This document shows, in pieces, positions 1-10,125 of a stretch of DNA of 64,000 bases. Location: NCBI GenBank assembly GCA_964516305.1, contig CAZEZH010000002.1, positions 1 to 64,000 on the forward strand. Direction: 5' to 3'. The position numbers and the translations under genes were made by a program. The notes under the pieces were generated by a model that was not told where the DNA came from, made no database searches, and saw only the letters and a list, made by a program, of their open reading frames with translations. Each line of letters starts with the position of its first letter. Within the stretch, counting starts at the first letter, position 1. Origin of the DNA: Lamprobacter sp964516305. GTDB lineage: Bacteria > Pseudomonadota > Gammaproteobacteria > Chromatiales > Chromatiaceae.

Positions 1-1396
1 TGGCTGTCTTCAATTTCGTGGTGACGGTGATCGCCACCCGCGCGCTCGCATTGGTCGTCACCGGCACCTCAGTGATCGGTTTATCGAAGTAGATCATCTT
101 GATCACGCGCAGATAGTAGAAGGCGCCGATGATCGAGAAGATTACCGCTACGATCGCTAGCCAGACCATCCCTTGCGCAACGATCGCCTCCAGCACCAGC
201 AGCTTGGCGACGAAGCCGACCATCGGCGGCACGCCGGCCATCGAGAACATGATCAGTGCCATCATCGCGGCCAACCAGGGGTCGCGATCCGACAGGCCCT
301 TGAGATCGTCCAGTTTCTGCACGTCTTGACCCTTATTCGAGATCAGCAGCAGCACGCCAAAGGCCCCCGCCGACATCAACGCATAGACCACCGAATAGAA
401 CATCGCAGACGCATAGCCCTGTTCGCTGCCGGCAAGCAGTCCCAGGAAGATGAAGCCGACATGGGAGATGGTCGAGTAGGCGAGCATGCGCTTGATGTTG
501 GTCTGCGCGATCGCGACGACGTTGCCGAGCGCCAGAGAGAGCACCGAGAGGATCACCAGGATCTCGCCCCAGTCGGACTGCAGCCCGCCCAGCGCCTCGA
601 TCAGGATGCGCGCCGCCATCGCAAAGGCAGCGATCTTGGGCGCACTGGACAGGAACAGCACGATCGGGGTCGGCGCGCCCTGGTACACGTCCGGCATCCA
701 CATGTGGAAAGGGACGGCACCGAACTTGAACGCGATGCCGATCAGGGCGAACACCAGCCCGAAAACCAGGATCTTGTCATTCACGGCATCGCTGGCCACT
801 GCCGCGGCGACATCGGCGAAGGCGAAGCCGCCCGAGGCGCCATACAGCATCGAGATGCCATAGAGCAGCATTCCGGAGCCAAGGGCACCGAGCACGAAGT
901 ATTTCATCGCCGCCTCTGCGCCGGCCTTGGAGTCGCGGTCGAAGGCGACCAGCGCATAGAGGCAGAGCGAGAGCAGTTCCAGCCCAAGGTACAGCGTCAG
1001 GAAGCCGTTTGCCGAGACCATGATCAGCATGCCGAGCACCGCGAACAGCAGCAGTACGTGGTATTCGCCGACCCACATGTCACGATCGCGCATGTAGTCC
1101 TTGGCATAGACGAAGGTCAGCAAGGACACGACCAAGATCGCGCCCTTGAGGAGATCGCTCATCGGATCGCGAACGAAACTTTCGCTAAAGGCTGCCGTCG
1201 GCACTGAGCCGCCGACAAAGCCGACGGCGACTAGAGCGCCCAACAAGCCGAGCAGCGTCAGGGTATGGTTGCTCTGCTTCTGATCGGCGCGGGTGTAGAG
1301 ATCGGCGATCAGCACCGTGCAGGCGGTGATCAAGATCACTAGCTCGGGCAGGATCGCCAGCAGCGAAGCGGAAATCGAGGGCGTGAGCGTCGTCAT
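1..1396 (-). CDS. nuoN: NADH-quinone oxidoreductase subunit N (3' end outside window)
   Basis: Membrane-arm subunit of complex I, an antiporter-like proton-pumping protein in the inner membrane. The reading frame starts at 1396 (MTTLTPSISASLLAILPELV) and stays open to base 1, so about 465 codons are present and the C-terminus is missing. Typical NuoN features are the hydrophobic helices, the lysine-containing segment QTNIKRMLAYSTISHVG and the late motif FYYLRVIKMIYFD. It lies 12 bp after nuoM as the last visible gene of the nuo operon. I followed the frame by eye through the whole region and saw no internal stop or frameshift. Identification is secure; only the end is unknown. Confidence 0.96.
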   Translation of the reverse strand, partial: MTTLTPSISASLLAILPELVILITACTVLIADLYTRADQKQSNHTLTLLGLLGALVAVGFVGGSVPTAAFSESFVRDPMSDLLKGAILVVSLLTFVYAKDYMRDRDMWVGEYHVLLLFAVLGMLIMVSANGFLTLYLGLELLSLCLYALVAFDRDSKAGAEAAMKYFVLGALGSGMLLYGISMLYGASGGFAFADVAAAVASDAVNDKILVFGLVFALIGIAFKFGAVPFHMWMPDVYQGAPTPIVLFLSSAPKIAAFAMAARILIEALGGLQSDWGEILVILSVLSLALGNVVAIAQTNIKRMLAYSTISHVGFIFLGLLAGSEQGYASAMFYSVVYALMSAGAFGVLLLISNKGQDVQKLDDLKGLSDRDPWLAAMMALIMFSMAGVPPMVGFVAKLLVLEAIVAQGMVWLAIVAVIFSIIGAFYYLRVIKMIYFDKPITEVPVTTNASARVAITVTTKLKTA

Positions 1397-1408
1397 GACA
1401 GGGGTCCG

Positions 1409-2968
1409 TTAGGGCTGGAGACGGGCGATCGGCGGGGTAACCAGTTCGGACCCCTCGGGCAACTTGCTGACCTGGATCTGCTGCACCAGGTTCTCGATGG
1501 TCGGCTCCATCACGTCGATCAACGGCTTGGGCCAGATGCCGATCGCAAGCGTAGCGGCGGCCAGCACGCTCAGGTTCAGGGTCTCACGCCGATTCAGATC
1601 CTTGAGCGCGGCGACATTGTCGTTACCGATGTCGCCAAAGATCACGCGCTTGACCAGCCAGAGGGTGAAGGCGGCCGCCAGCACCAGCGTGGTCGCGGCG
1701 AGGAAGGCAAACCAGAAGTCGGCGCGGAAGGCGGCAAGGATAACCATGAACTCACCGACGAAGCCGGAGGTGCCTGGTAGACCCGCGTTGGCCATGGCAA
1801 AGAACACCACGAAGGCCCCGAACCAGGGCATGCGGTTGATCACGCCGCCGTAGGCCGAGATCTCGCGGGTATGCATCCGGTCATAGAGCACGCCGACGCA
1901 GAGGAAGAGCGCGCCGGAGATAAATCCATGCGAGATCATCTGCACCATTCCGCCTTCGATGCCCATCACCGCACCCGCTGTCTCGGCGCGCTGGAAGATG
2001 GCGAAGACGATGAAGAAGCCCAGGGTCACGAAGCCCATGTGTGCGATCGACGAATAGGCGATCAGCTTCTTCATGTCCTGCTGCACCAGCGCGACCAGGC
2101 CGATGTAGATCACCGCAATCAGCGACATGGTGATGATCTGCCAGTCGAGCTGTGCGCTGGCATCGGGCGCGATCGGCAGGCTGAAGCGCAGGAAGCCATA
2201 GCCGCCGATCTTCAGCATGATCGCCGCCAGGATCACCGAGCCGCCAGTGGGCGCCTCGACGTGCGCATCCGGCAGCCAGGTATGCACCGGGAACATCGGC
2301 ACCTTGACCGCGAATGCGAGCAGGAAGGCGATGAAGATCAGGATCTGCGCGGTCAGGCCCAGCGGCGCGGCATGGAAGCCGAGGATGTCGAAGCTGCCGG
2401 TCTGGAAGTACAGATAGATCAGCGCGACCAGCATGAACACCGAGCCGAAGAAGGTGTAGAGGAAGAACTTGATGGTCGCATAGACCCGGTTCGCCCCACC
2501 CCAGACCCCGATGATGATGAACATCGGGATCAGCATCGCCTCCCAGAAGAAGTAGAACAGGATCGCGTCCAGAGCCGAGAACACCCCGACCATGATCCCC
2601 TCCATGATCAGGAAGGCCGCCATGTACTGCGACGGCTTGTAACTGATGACGTCCCAGCCGGCGATGATCACGAAGATGGTGATAAAGGTGGTGAGCAAGA
2701 TCAGCGGCATCGAGATGCCATCGACGCCGAGGTAATAGTCGACGCCCAGCGCCGGCAGCCAGGGTGAACGCTCAACGAACTGCATCGCAGCGGTCGAGGC
2801 GTCAAACCCAAACCAGAGCGGCAAGCTGACCAAAAAGGTCAAAACCGAGAAGACCAATGCGATCCGCTTGGTCAACTCTGCGTTCTGCTCACCACTTGCA
2901 ATGACCGCAATGCCGCCAACGATTGGCAGCCAGATCACGAATGAGAGCCAGGGGAATTCCAATAACAT
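1409..2968 (-). CDS. nuoM: NADH-quinone oxidoreductase subunit M
   Basis: Antiporter-like membrane subunit of complex I that forms one of the proton channels. The 519 residues match the usual NuoM length of about 500. Visible family features are the conserved glutamate region FYFFWEAMLIPMFIIIG, the channel motif FAVKVPMFPVHTWLPDAH and the lysine segment QQDMKKLIAYSSIAHMGFV. It lies between nuoL (19 bp upstream) and nuoN (12 bp downstream) in the standard order, so it should be co-transcribed with the whole operon. Nothing is odd about it. Confidence 0.98.
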   Translation of the reverse strand: MLLEFPWLSFVIWLPIVGGIAVIASGEQNAELTKRIALVFSVLTFLVSLPLWFGFDASTAAMQFVERSPWLPALGVDYYLGVDGISMPLILLTTFITIFVIIAGWDVISYKPSQYMAAFLIMEGIMVGVFSALDAILFYFFWEAMLIPMFIIIGVWGGANRVYATIKFFLYTFFGSVFMLVALIYLYFQTGSFDILGFHAAPLGLTAQILIFIAFLLAFAVKVPMFPVHTWLPDAHVEAPTGGSVILAAIMLKIGGYGFLRFSLPIAPDASAQLDWQIITMSLIAVIYIGLVALVQQDMKKLIAYSSIAHMGFVTLGFFIVFAIFQRAETAGAVMGIEGGMVQMISHGFISGALFLCVGVLYDRMHTREISAYGGVINRMPWFGAFVVFFAMANAGLPGTSGFVGEFMVILAAFRADFWFAFLAATTLVLAAAFTLWLVKRVIFGDIGNDNVAALKDLNRRETLNLSVLAAATLAIGIWPKPLIDVMEPTIENLVQQIQVSKLPEGSELVTPPIARLQP

Positions 2969-2987
2969 CAGCCGCCTCTCCCGCGTC

Positions 2988-4982
2988 TTAGAAGGTCACG
3001 AACAGGGTCAACAGGACCACGAGCCCGAGGATCATGGCGAAGGCATAGTGGTAGAGAAGGCCGCTTTGCAGATAACGGGCACGCGCCGCTATCCAGCTGA
3101 TAGCCTTTGCCGAGCCATTGACGACCGCGCCATCGATCAGCCGCTGATCACTACTCTTCCAAAGAAAGCGCCCGATCAGCTGCCCACCGCCCGCGAACAC
3201 GCGCTGATTGAAGTCATCAAAGCCGTACTTGTCTTCGAGCAAGCGCGTCAATCGACCGCCTTTCTGTTGCAGCTCGGCATCAATACCAGGATTACTCTGG
3301 TGCAGGTACAGCCAGAAGTAGGCGGCCATCCCCAGACCTCCCATCGAGAGCCAGAACGGCAGCGTCTGCATGCCGTGGCGGATGAACTCGCGCTGCCCGT
3401 GCCAATGCGCGGCGAGATGATGCAGCGTGTCGTGCTCATGCAGCACAGTGATCGCATCGCCGAGCCAGTTTTCGACCAACAACGGCTCGATTGCATACCA
3501 ACCGATAAAGACGGAGGGGATCGCCAGGGCAATCAACGGCCCCGTGACCACCCAAGGCGTCTCATGCAGATGCGAGCGGGTGTGATGGTCCATCCGCGGC
3601 TCGCCGTGGAAGACCAAGAAATAGAGCCGGAAGGAATAGAGCGCGGTGACGAAGGCACCCAGGATGAGCAACAGGCTCGCCAACCCAGAACCGGCGATCT
3701 GCGAATGCCCCACGGCCTCGATGATGGCATCCTTCGAGAAGAAGCCGGAAAAGCCCGGAAAGGCGATCAGCGCCAGAGAGCCGGCCAGCGCCGTGATCCA
3801 GGTGATCGGCATGTAGCGCTTCAGACCACCCATATTGCGAATGTCCTGATCATGGTGCATCGCAATGATCACCGAGCCCGCGGCCAGGAACAGCAGCGCC
3901 TTGAAGAAGGCATGGGTCATCAGGTGGAAGATGCCCGCCGCATAGGCCGAGGCCCCCAGCGCCGCGATCATGTAACCGAGCTGCGACAGGGTCGAGTAGG
4001 CGATCACGCGCTTGATGTCGTTCTGCACCAAGCCAATCAGTCCCATCAGGAAGGCCGTCAAGGCGCCGATCACGAGCACGAACGACAGCGCCGTCGTCGA
4101 CAGTTCGAATAGCGGCGACATCCGGGTCACCATGAAGACGCCGGCGGTGACCATTGTGGCCGCATGGATCAGCGCCGAGATCGGCGTCGGGCCTTCCATC
4201 GAGTCTGGCAGCCACACATGCAGCGGCATCTGCGCCGACTTACCCATCGCACCGATGAACAGCAGGATGCAGATCAAGGTCATCAGCGAGACGCCGCCGA
4301 AGACCGCGACCTGGGTCTCGGCATGCGCCGGCGCCTGCGCAAACACCTCGGCGTAATCCAACGAGTTGAAGTACATCACCACCGCGGCGATGCCGAGGAT
4401 GAAGCCGAAATCACCAACCCGGTTGACCAGGAAGGCCTTTAGGTTGGCCGAGATCGCCGACTCGCGCGTGGTGTAGAAACCAATCAGCAGGTAGGACACT
4501 AGACCCACCGCTTCCCAGCCGAAGAACAACTGCATGAAGTTGTTGGCCATCACCAACATCAGCATCGAGAAGGTGAACAGCGAGATATAGCTGAAGAAAC
4601 GCTGATAGCTGTTCTTGCCAACGAGCGAGTTCTCTGGCCAGTTGTGGGCATCATCAGCCATATAGCCGATGGTATAGATATGCACCATCAACGAGACAAA
4701 GGTCACCACCGCCATCATCAACGCGGTGAGGCGGTCGACCAAGAACCCGATCTCGAAACGGATGCCATCGGCCACCATCCAGGTATAGACGGAGCCATTG
4801 AAGGCCGGCTCATCGTGCCAGATGAAGCGCGACAGCACCCAGAGTGACAGCACAGCCGAGAGGCCGACGCCAGCGATGGCGACCGAGTGTGCGCCAGCTC
4901 GGCCGATCTTACCGCCGAAAAAGCCGGCGATGATCGCGCCAAACAAGGGCGCCAGCACGATGATCAGATAGACGGTCTCCAT
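2988..4982 (-). CDS. nuoL: NADH-quinone oxidoreductase subunit L
   Basis: Largest antiporter-like subunit of complex I, at the distal end of the membrane arm. In known structures it carries a long lateral C-terminal helix linking the antiporter subunits. The 664 residues fit the family. The core is recognisable by FFGWEAVGLVSYLLIGFY, the segment KSAQMPLHVWLPDSMEGPTP and the lysine motif QNDIKRVIAYSTLSQLGYM. A histidine-rich loop (VLHEHDTLHHLAAHWHGQ) occurs near residues 490-515, in a variable region of the family. It is 30 bp downstream of nuoK and 19 bp upstream of nuoM. Confidence 0.98.
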   Translation of the reverse strand: METVYLIIVLAPLFGAIIAGFFGGKIGRAGAHSVAIAGVGLSAVLSLWVLSRFIWHDEPAFNGSVYTWMVADGIRFEIGFLVDRLTALMMAVVTFVSLMVHIYTIGYMADDAHNWPENSLVGKNSYQRFFSYISLFTFSMLMLVMANNFMQLFFGWEAVGLVSYLLIGFYTTRESAISANLKAFLVNRVGDFGFILGIAAVVMYFNSLDYAEVFAQAPAHAETQVAVFGGVSLMTLICILLFIGAMGKSAQMPLHVWLPDSMEGPTPISALIHAATMVTAGVFMVTRMSPLFELSTTALSFVLVIGALTAFLMGLIGLVQNDIKRVIAYSTLSQLGYMIAALGASAYAAGIFHLMTHAFFKALLFLAAGSVIIAMHHDQDIRNMGGLKRYMPITWITALAGSLALIAFPGFSGFFSKDAIIEAVGHSQIAGSGLASLLLILGAFVTALYSFRLYFLVFHGEPRMDHHTRSHLHETPWVVTGPLIALAIPSVFIGWYAIEPLLVENWLGDAITVLHEHDTLHHLAAHWHGQREFIRHGMQTLPFWLSMGGLGMAAYFWLYLHQSNPGIDAELQQKGGRLTRLLEDKYGFDDFNQRVFAGGGQLIGRFLWKSSDQRLIDGAVVNGSAKAISWIAARARYLQSGLLYHYAFAMILGLVVLLTLFVTF

Positions 4983-5012
4983 TCAGGATTCTCCGAGCGG
5001 TGTCCGGTTGAC

Positions 5013-5318
5013 TCAACCTTTGAGCATGTCCAGATCGTCGACGTTAATGGTGCGTCGGTTGCGGAACAGGACTACCAGGATGGCAAGCCCGATCGCCGCC
5101 TCAGCGGCCGCAACCGTCAAGATGAAGAAGACGAAGATCTGACCATCCAGATTGCCGAGGAAATGCGAGAAGGCGACAAAGTTCATGTTGACGGCGAGCA
5201 GCATCAGTTCGATGCACATAAGCAGGATGATCACGTTCTTACGATTGAGGAACACGCCCGCCACCGAGATCGAGAACAGTAGGGCGCCGAGCAGCAGATA
5301 GTCGGAAAGGGCGATCAT
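5013..5318 (-). CDS. nuoK: NADH-quinone oxidoreductase subunit K
   Basis: Small three-helix membrane subunit of complex I; its buried glutamates form part of the proton path. The 101 residues are the standard length. The segments NVIILLMCIELMLLAVNMNFVAF and AAEAAIGLAILVVLFRNRRT (read as motifs) carry the two conserved membrane glutamates. The start ATG overlaps the nuoJ stop by 4 bp, which suggests translational coupling. The order J-K-L is canonical. Confidence 0.98.
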   Translation of the reverse strand: MIALSDYLLLGALLFSISVAGVFLNRKNVIILLMCIELMLLAVNMNFVAFSHFLGNLDGQIFVFFILTVAAAEAAIGLAILVVLFRNRRTINVDDLDMLKG

Positions 5319-5965
5319 TCGGACTCCTCCTTCAGCGCCGGGGCAGCAGGGACCCGTCCGGGCCGGGGCGCGGCCGGCATCGACACCAGCCGGATGCGAT
5401 CTGTGCCCTTTTTGACGCGCACCTGTTTGGACGCATCCTGATACTTGGTCTCTGGGCGGCGGCGCAGCGTCAGGCGTATGGCCGCGATGATGGCTACGAG
5501 CAAGATCACCGCAGCGATCTCAAACGGGTAGAGATAGGTAGTGTAGAGGTCGAGCCCCAACTCAGCGGTATTGCTGTAGCTGGCCGGCTGCGCCTGGGGC
5601 TTCGCAAACAGGTCGAGCCCGAAGTTGGACGGCCCGAGCACCAAGAACAGGTTCAGCACCATCACCCCAGCGATCAGCAGGCCGACAGGTAGATAACGGA
5701 TGAACTGTCCGCGCAGCGATGCGATGTCGATATCCAACATCATCACGACGAACAGGAACAGCACCATCACGGCCCCGACATAGACCAGCACCAGGACGAT
5801 GCCGAGGAATTCGGCCTCGAGCAGCAGCCAGAGTACCGCGCTCGAGACAAAGGCAAGCACCAGAAACAACACCGCATGCACCGGGTTGCGACGTGTCACA
5901 ACCATCCCTGCAGCGACTAGGGTTATGGCCGCGAACACATAAAAGAGAAATTTTTCGAAGCCCAT
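5315..5965 (-). CDS. nuoJ: NADH-quinone oxidoreductase subunit J
   Basis: Membrane subunit of complex I contacting NuoA, NuoK and NuoH. There are 216 residues with five hydrophobic segments. The conserved stretch LVLVYVGAVMVLFLFVVMML is the family hallmark around the mobile third helix. The C-terminus is a charged, proline- and alanine-rich cytoplasmic tail of about 50 residues, somewhat longer than in E. coli. It is 71 bp downstream of nuoI and overlaps nuoK by 4 bp. Confidence 0.97.
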   Translation of the reverse strand: MGFEKFLFYVFAAITLVAAGMVVTRRNPVHAVLFLVLAFVSSAVLWLLLEAEFLGIVLVLVYVGAVMVLFLFVVMMLDIDIASLRGQFIRYLPVGLLIAGVMVLNLFLVLGPSNFGLDLFAKPQAQPASYSNTAELGLDLYTTYLYPFEIAAVILLVAIIAAIRLTLRRRPETKYQDASKQVRVKKGTDRIRLVSMPAAPRPGRVPAAPALKEESE

Positions 5966-6036
5966 GGGATTTCCAGCTGGCTTGGCTGCACCCGAGACCG
6001 ACTCTCAGCTGTGCAGCCAGGCGTTGACGTTCGCCC

Positions 6037-6528
6037 TCAACGATATGGGGCATCCGCGGTCCGCGCCGCTGCGATCTGCGCCTCGTATTTATCGCCGATC
6101 GCGAGCAGTTTGTCTTTGGTCATGATGTTCTCACCGCGGTTCTCGAAGTGATATTCGTAGATATCGGTCTCGACGATCGAGTCCACCGGACAGGACTCTT
6201 CACAGAACCCGCAGTAAATACACTTGAAGAGGTCGATATCATAGCGCGTCGTTCGTCGCGAGCCGTCAGCGCGCGGCTCCGCCTCGATCGTGATGGCCAA
6301 GGCTGGGCAGGTTGCCTCGCAAAGCTTACAGGCAATGCAGCGCTCTTCGCCGTTCGGATATCGGCGCAATGCATGCAGTCCTCGAAATCGAGGCGAGACC
6401 GGGGCCTTCTCTTCGGGATACTGCACCGTGAACTTGCGTTTGAACAGATAGGAGCCGGTCAAGCCCATTCCGCGGAACAGCTCGACGAGCAACAGGCTGC
6501 TGAGATAAGTGCGAGCGGCTTGAAGCAT
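6037..6528 (-). CDS. nuoI: NADH-quinone oxidoreductase subunit I (two [4Fe-4S] clusters)
   Basis: Peripheral-arm ferredoxin-like subunit of complex I that passes electrons through clusters N6a and N6b towards NuoB. The 163 residues contain the two expected motifs, CIACKLCEATCPA and CIYCGFCEESCPV, eight cysteines in all. An N-terminal amphipathic stretch fits attachment to the membrane arm. It sits between nuoH and nuoJ as usual. Confidence 0.98.
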   Translation of the reverse strand: MLQAARTYLSSLLLVELFRGMGLTGSYLFKRKFTVQYPEEKAPVSPRFRGLHALRRYPNGEERCIACKLCEATCPALAITIEAEPRADGSRRTTRYDIDLFKCIYCGFCEESCPVDSIVETDIYEYHFENRGENIMTKDKLLAIGDKYEAQIAAARTADAPYR

Positions 6529-6593
6529 GGTTCACTCTATCGGGTGTCGACTGGATTAGGGGTCGTCATTGTTGCTCACTAGCTGCAGCACCC

Positions 6594-7640
6594 TTAGGCC
6601 GATGCAGCAGACCACCAAGGTGGCAACTGCGCAAGCACAGCAATGGCGACGACGAGAATCCAGACGATTGTGATCGGAATGAACACCTTCCAGCCCAGAC
6701 GCATGATTTGGTCATAGCGATAGCGCGGAAAGGTCGCGCGTAGCCAGAGGAAGACGAACATGAAGAAGAAGGTCTTGAGCAGAATCCAGATCATGCCTGG
6801 CACCCAGGCCGTCGCCTCGTCGAGCATTGGAATGCCCTGAAACGGCGATAGCCAGCCGCCAAAGAACAGCAGAGTCGCCAGCATCGCGATCAACACCATG
6901 TTGGCATATTCAGCGAGGAAGAAGATGGCGAAGGCCATGCCGGAGTATTCAACGTGAAAGCCGGCGACAATCTCGGACTCACCTTCGGCGACATCGAAAG
7001 GCGCGCGATTGGTCTCGGCAACGCCGGAGATGAAATAGACCCCAAACAACGGCAGCAGCGGCAGCCAGAACCAGGTCAGCAGACTGCCGGATTGCGCCTC
7101 GACGATAGCGCTCAGGTTCAGGCTACCAGCCGCGACCAAGACGCCCACCAGCGCGAAGCCCATCGCGATCTCATAGGCAACGATCTGCGCCGCTGCGCGC
7201 ATCGCACCGAGCAGCGCATACTTCGAGTTGGAGGCCCAGCCGGCAATGATGACGCCATAGACCCCAAGCGAGGTAAGCGCCAGCACATAGAGCAGACCAG
7301 CGTTGATATCAGCGAGCACTAAGCCAGCGTCGAACGGGACCACGGCCCAGGCGGCGAGCGCCGGCACGATCGAGATCAGCGGCGCGAGCAGGAACAGGCC
7401 CTTGTTGGCCTTGGTCGGAACGATGATCTCCTTGACCAAGAGCTTGAGCGCATCGGCGATCGGCTGCAGTAGCCCTCCCCAACCGACGCGGTTCGGACCG
7501 ATCCGGACCTGGATGTAGCCGATGACCTTGCGCTCGGCATAGGTGTACCAAGCCACCACCGCCAGCAATGGAACGATGATCGCCACGATCGCGACCAGGC
7601 TCTGAAGGGGGAGCGGCAGCCAATGCCACAAATCCATCAT
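6594..7640 (-). CDS. nuoH: NADH-quinone oxidoreductase subunit H
   Basis: Membrane subunit at the quinone-binding junction of complex I. The start is placed at 7640 (MMDLWHWLPLPLQ), preceded by a GGAG ribosome site about 8 bases upstream. The frame is open further upstream, but that extension would overlap nuoG by over 100 bp and has no family resemblance. The resulting 348 residues match the family. Typical motifs are YTYAERKVIGYIQVRIGPNR, the quinone-chamber segment AETNRAPFDVAEGESEIVAG and the late RATFPRYRYDQIMRLGWK. It starts 11 bp after the nuoG stop. Confidence 0.97.
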   Translation of the reverse strand: MMDLWHWLPLPLQSLVAIVAIIVPLLAVVAWYTYAERKVIGYIQVRIGPNRVGWGGLLQPIADALKLLVKEIIVPTKANKGLFLLAPLISIVPALAAWAVVPFDAGLVLADINAGLLYVLALTSLGVYGVIIAGWASNSKYALLGAMRAAAQIVAYEIAMGFALVGVLVAAGSLNLSAIVEAQSGSLLTWFWLPLLPLFGVYFISGVAETNRAPFDVAEGESEIVAGFHVEYSGMAFAIFFLAEYANMVLIAMLATLLFFGGWLSPFQGIPMLDEATAWVPGMIWILLKTFFFMFVFLWLRATFPRYRYDQIMRLGWKVFIPITIVWILVVAIAVLAQLPPWWSAASA

Positions 7641-7650
7641 CTGCGTGCTC

Positions 7651-10047
7651 CTAATCGCCGGCCTTGCCGATTTGCACTGGTCCCATGATCGGGCCCAGCT
7701 CACCACTGCCCTCAATCCCAGCCGGGATACGAGCGCACCCGACCGCGATCCGGTCATCTATCACGACTGACACCTTGACCTCAACGCTCAGGCCATTGGT
7801 CGACACCTGCCCGACCCGGGCCATCTGCCCATCGGCAAGACCGAGCGAGGCCGCGTCTTTCGAATGCAGAGACACCGCAAACCGCTCGGCCAGCGGGGTC
7901 CGTTGCAACGCCGGGGCGCGGCGAACCAGCGGATCGGTCGCGTAGATTGGGACATTGCCGAGTCGAAACAGCTGCGCCGGCTCCTGTGTTGCTGAAGCTG
8001 AAGACGGCACAGGGGCGGGCACTGCACCTTGCAAGCGGTTATCGGGCGTCAGCTCGCGACATTGTCTGGCAATCTCGTCGTGAACCTCGCGGGCGCTATT
8101 CTGCGCAAAGCCCGGCAGTTCCATCATGGTGCCGAGGACGCGCATGACCTTCCAGCCTGGACGCGCGTCGCCCGACGGCGGAATTGCGCCCTGGAAGCGC
8201 TGCCAGCGGCCCTCGGTGTTGACGAAGGTGCCAGCAGTCTCAGCAAAGGCCGAGATCGGCAGCATCACGTCGGCGACCGCCTCAAGCGCTGGACTCCTGA
8301 AGGCCGTGCAAGCGACGACCTGCTTCGCGGCCTTAAGCGCGGACATCGCCAGGGTCGGGTCAGCGAGGTCTCGGTCTGGCTCCAGCCCCCAGAGCAGGTA
8401 GCCTTGGCGAGGATCTGCCAACATGGCTGATGCGTTCAAGCCCGAGCGTGCGGGAGCGCCGCCACCAGGCAGCCTGTGCGGGAGGGTGCCAGCGCACCAA
8501 CTGCCGACGCTGTTCGCGGCCGGCGCCAAGAAGCCAAGCCGGCACCCAGCCGCAGCAGCAACCTCGGCCGCTAGCGCACGCACAAGCCCGTAGGCAGGAG
8601 CGGACTCCGCCAGGGCACCGATCAGTACTAGCCCTGAGCCGGCCTGACCGGCCTGGGTCAGCGCGTCAGCGATGCGTTGATGACGCCCATCGGGCTCCGC
8701 CGTCGGCCCATCGGTGGGCTTTCCGAGCAACTGCAGCAGCGTCCGCAGATCGCTGCCAGGGGTCGATGGCACCGGCGCAAGCTGGATACTGGGATGATTG
8801 AGATCAACCTCGTAGGGGTTCATCAGCGCGATGGTCGCGCCGGACAGCGCGGCCTTGCGAAGACGATGGGCGAGCAGCGGTTGCTCTTGTCGAATATCGC
8901 TGCCGATCAGGAGCACCGCCTGCTGCGTCTCAAGCTCTGCGATTGGCAACCCAAGCCAGGGAAGACGCGGATCGCCGTCCGCGGCGCTGAAATCAAGCTG
9001 CCGCAGCCGGGTGTCGATATGGTCGCTGCCGAGTGCTCGCACCAGCCGCTGCAGCAAGAACTGCTCTTCCATGGTCGCGGTTGGCGAGACCAGCGCGCCG
9101 AGTTGGTCGGGACCCGGGGCCTTGAGCAGATCGACCGCGGCATGCAGGGCCTCTTGCCAATCAACCTGCTGCCATTCGCCGTCACGCTTGAGCATCGGCT
9201 CCGTCAACCGCTCAGGGCTGTTCAGGCCCTCGTAGCTGAAGCGGTCACGATCCGAGATCCAGCACTCATTGACCCCCTCGTTGTCACGCGGGTGCACCCG
9301 CATGACCTTGTCATCACGGATGTGCAGATGGAGGTTGGAGCCAACGCCATCGTGTGGCGCAATGCCCTCATCCGAGGTGAGTTCCCAGGCCCTTGCGGTA
9401 AAGCGATACGGCTTTGAGGTCAGTGCACCGACCGGACAAAGGTCGATGATATTACCTGACAGCTCATGCGCGAGCGTATGCTCGACGAAGGTGCCAATGC
9501 GCATATCCTCACCGCGTCCGGTCGCGCCCAACTCGCGCAGGCCGGCGATCTCGGCACCGAAGCGCACGCAGCGGGTGCAGTGGATGCAGCGCGTCATCTC
9601 GGTTGCGATCAGCGGACCAAGGTCTTCGTCCTTGACCACGCGCTTGCGCTCGCTGAAGCGGGAGACGTCCTCGCCATAGCCCATCGAGACGTCCTGTAGC
9701 TCGCACTCGCCTCCCTGATCGCAGATCGGGCAATCCAGTGGATGGTTGATGAGCAGGAACTCCATGGTGCCGCGCTGGGCGTCGAGCGCCTTCTTGGAGC
9801 GCGTCAGCACCTTCATACCATCGCCAGCCGGGGTCGCGCAGGCCGGAATTGGCTTCGGGAACGGCCGCCCGCCCTGCTCGGCCTCAACCAGACACATCCG
9901 GCAATTGGCCGCGATCGACAGCTTCTCGTGGTAACAGAAGCGGGGGATCGGAATACCCTCGCGATCGGCCACGGCGATGATCATCTCACCGGGCATCGCC
10001 GAGCAGACGCGACCGTCGATCTCAAGGGTAATCTTGTCGTCCGACAT
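7651..10047 (-). CDS. nuoG: NADH-quinone oxidoreductase subunit G
   Basis: Largest peripheral-arm subunit of complex I, carrying several iron-sulfur clusters. The N-terminus has a [2Fe-2S] ferredoxin domain (CYHEKLSIAANCRMC, then CATPAGDGM), followed by the His/Cys motif HPLDCPICDQGGECELQD and a [4Fe-4S] motif CIHCTRCVRFG. From about residue 220 on comes a molybdopterin-oxidoreductase-like domain that has no molybdenum cofactor in complex I. The 798 residues are near normal length; the second half is the least conserved part, as is common for NuoG. It lies between nuoF and nuoH. Confidence 0.97.
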   Translation of the reverse strand: MSDDKITLEIDGRVCSAMPGEMIIAVADREGIPIPRFCYHEKLSIAANCRMCLVEAEQGGRPFPKPIPACATPAGDGMKVLTRSKKALDAQRGTMEFLLINHPLDCPICDQGGECELQDVSMGYGEDVSRFSERKRVVKDEDLGPLIATEMTRCIHCTRCVRFGAEIAGLRELGATGRGEDMRIGTFVEHTLAHELSGNIIDLCPVGALTSKPYRFTARAWELTSDEGIAPHDGVGSNLHLHIRDDKVMRVHPRDNEGVNECWISDRDRFSYEGLNSPERLTEPMLKRDGEWQQVDWQEALHAAVDLLKAPGPDQLGALVSPTATMEEQFLLQRLVRALGSDHIDTRLRQLDFSAADGDPRLPWLGLPIAELETQQAVLLIGSDIRQEQPLLAHRLRKAALSGATIALMNPYEVDLNHPSIQLAPVPSTPGSDLRTLLQLLGKPTDGPTAEPDGRHQRIADALTQAGQAGSGLVLIGALAESAPAYGLVRALAAEVAAAAGCRLGFLAPAANSVGSWCAGTLPHRLPGGGAPARSGLNASAMLADPRQGYLLWGLEPDRDLADPTLAMSALKAAKQVVACTAFRSPALEAVADVMLPISAFAETAGTFVNTEGRWQRFQGAIPPSGDARPGWKVMRVLGTMMELPGFAQNSAREVHDEIARQCRELTPDNRLQGAVPAPVPSSASATQEPAQLFRLGNVPIYATDPLVRRAPALQRTPLAERFAVSLHSKDAASLGLADGQMARVGQVSTNGLSVEVKVSVVIDDRIAVGCARIPAGIEGSGELGPIMGPVQIGKAGD

Positions 10048-10125
10048 CGATGTAGATCTACCTGCTGTCGTTGCGCCGCAGCGTCATGAGGGTGTAAACG
10101 GAAGCGCGGGGCCGAAGCGCCGCGA

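Noticed and set aside
1871..2767. Long plus-strand frames opposite nuoM, nuoL and nuoF
   Set aside because: High GC leaves long open antisense frames; these are rich in His, Arg, Asp and Gln and lie wholly over clear nuo genes.
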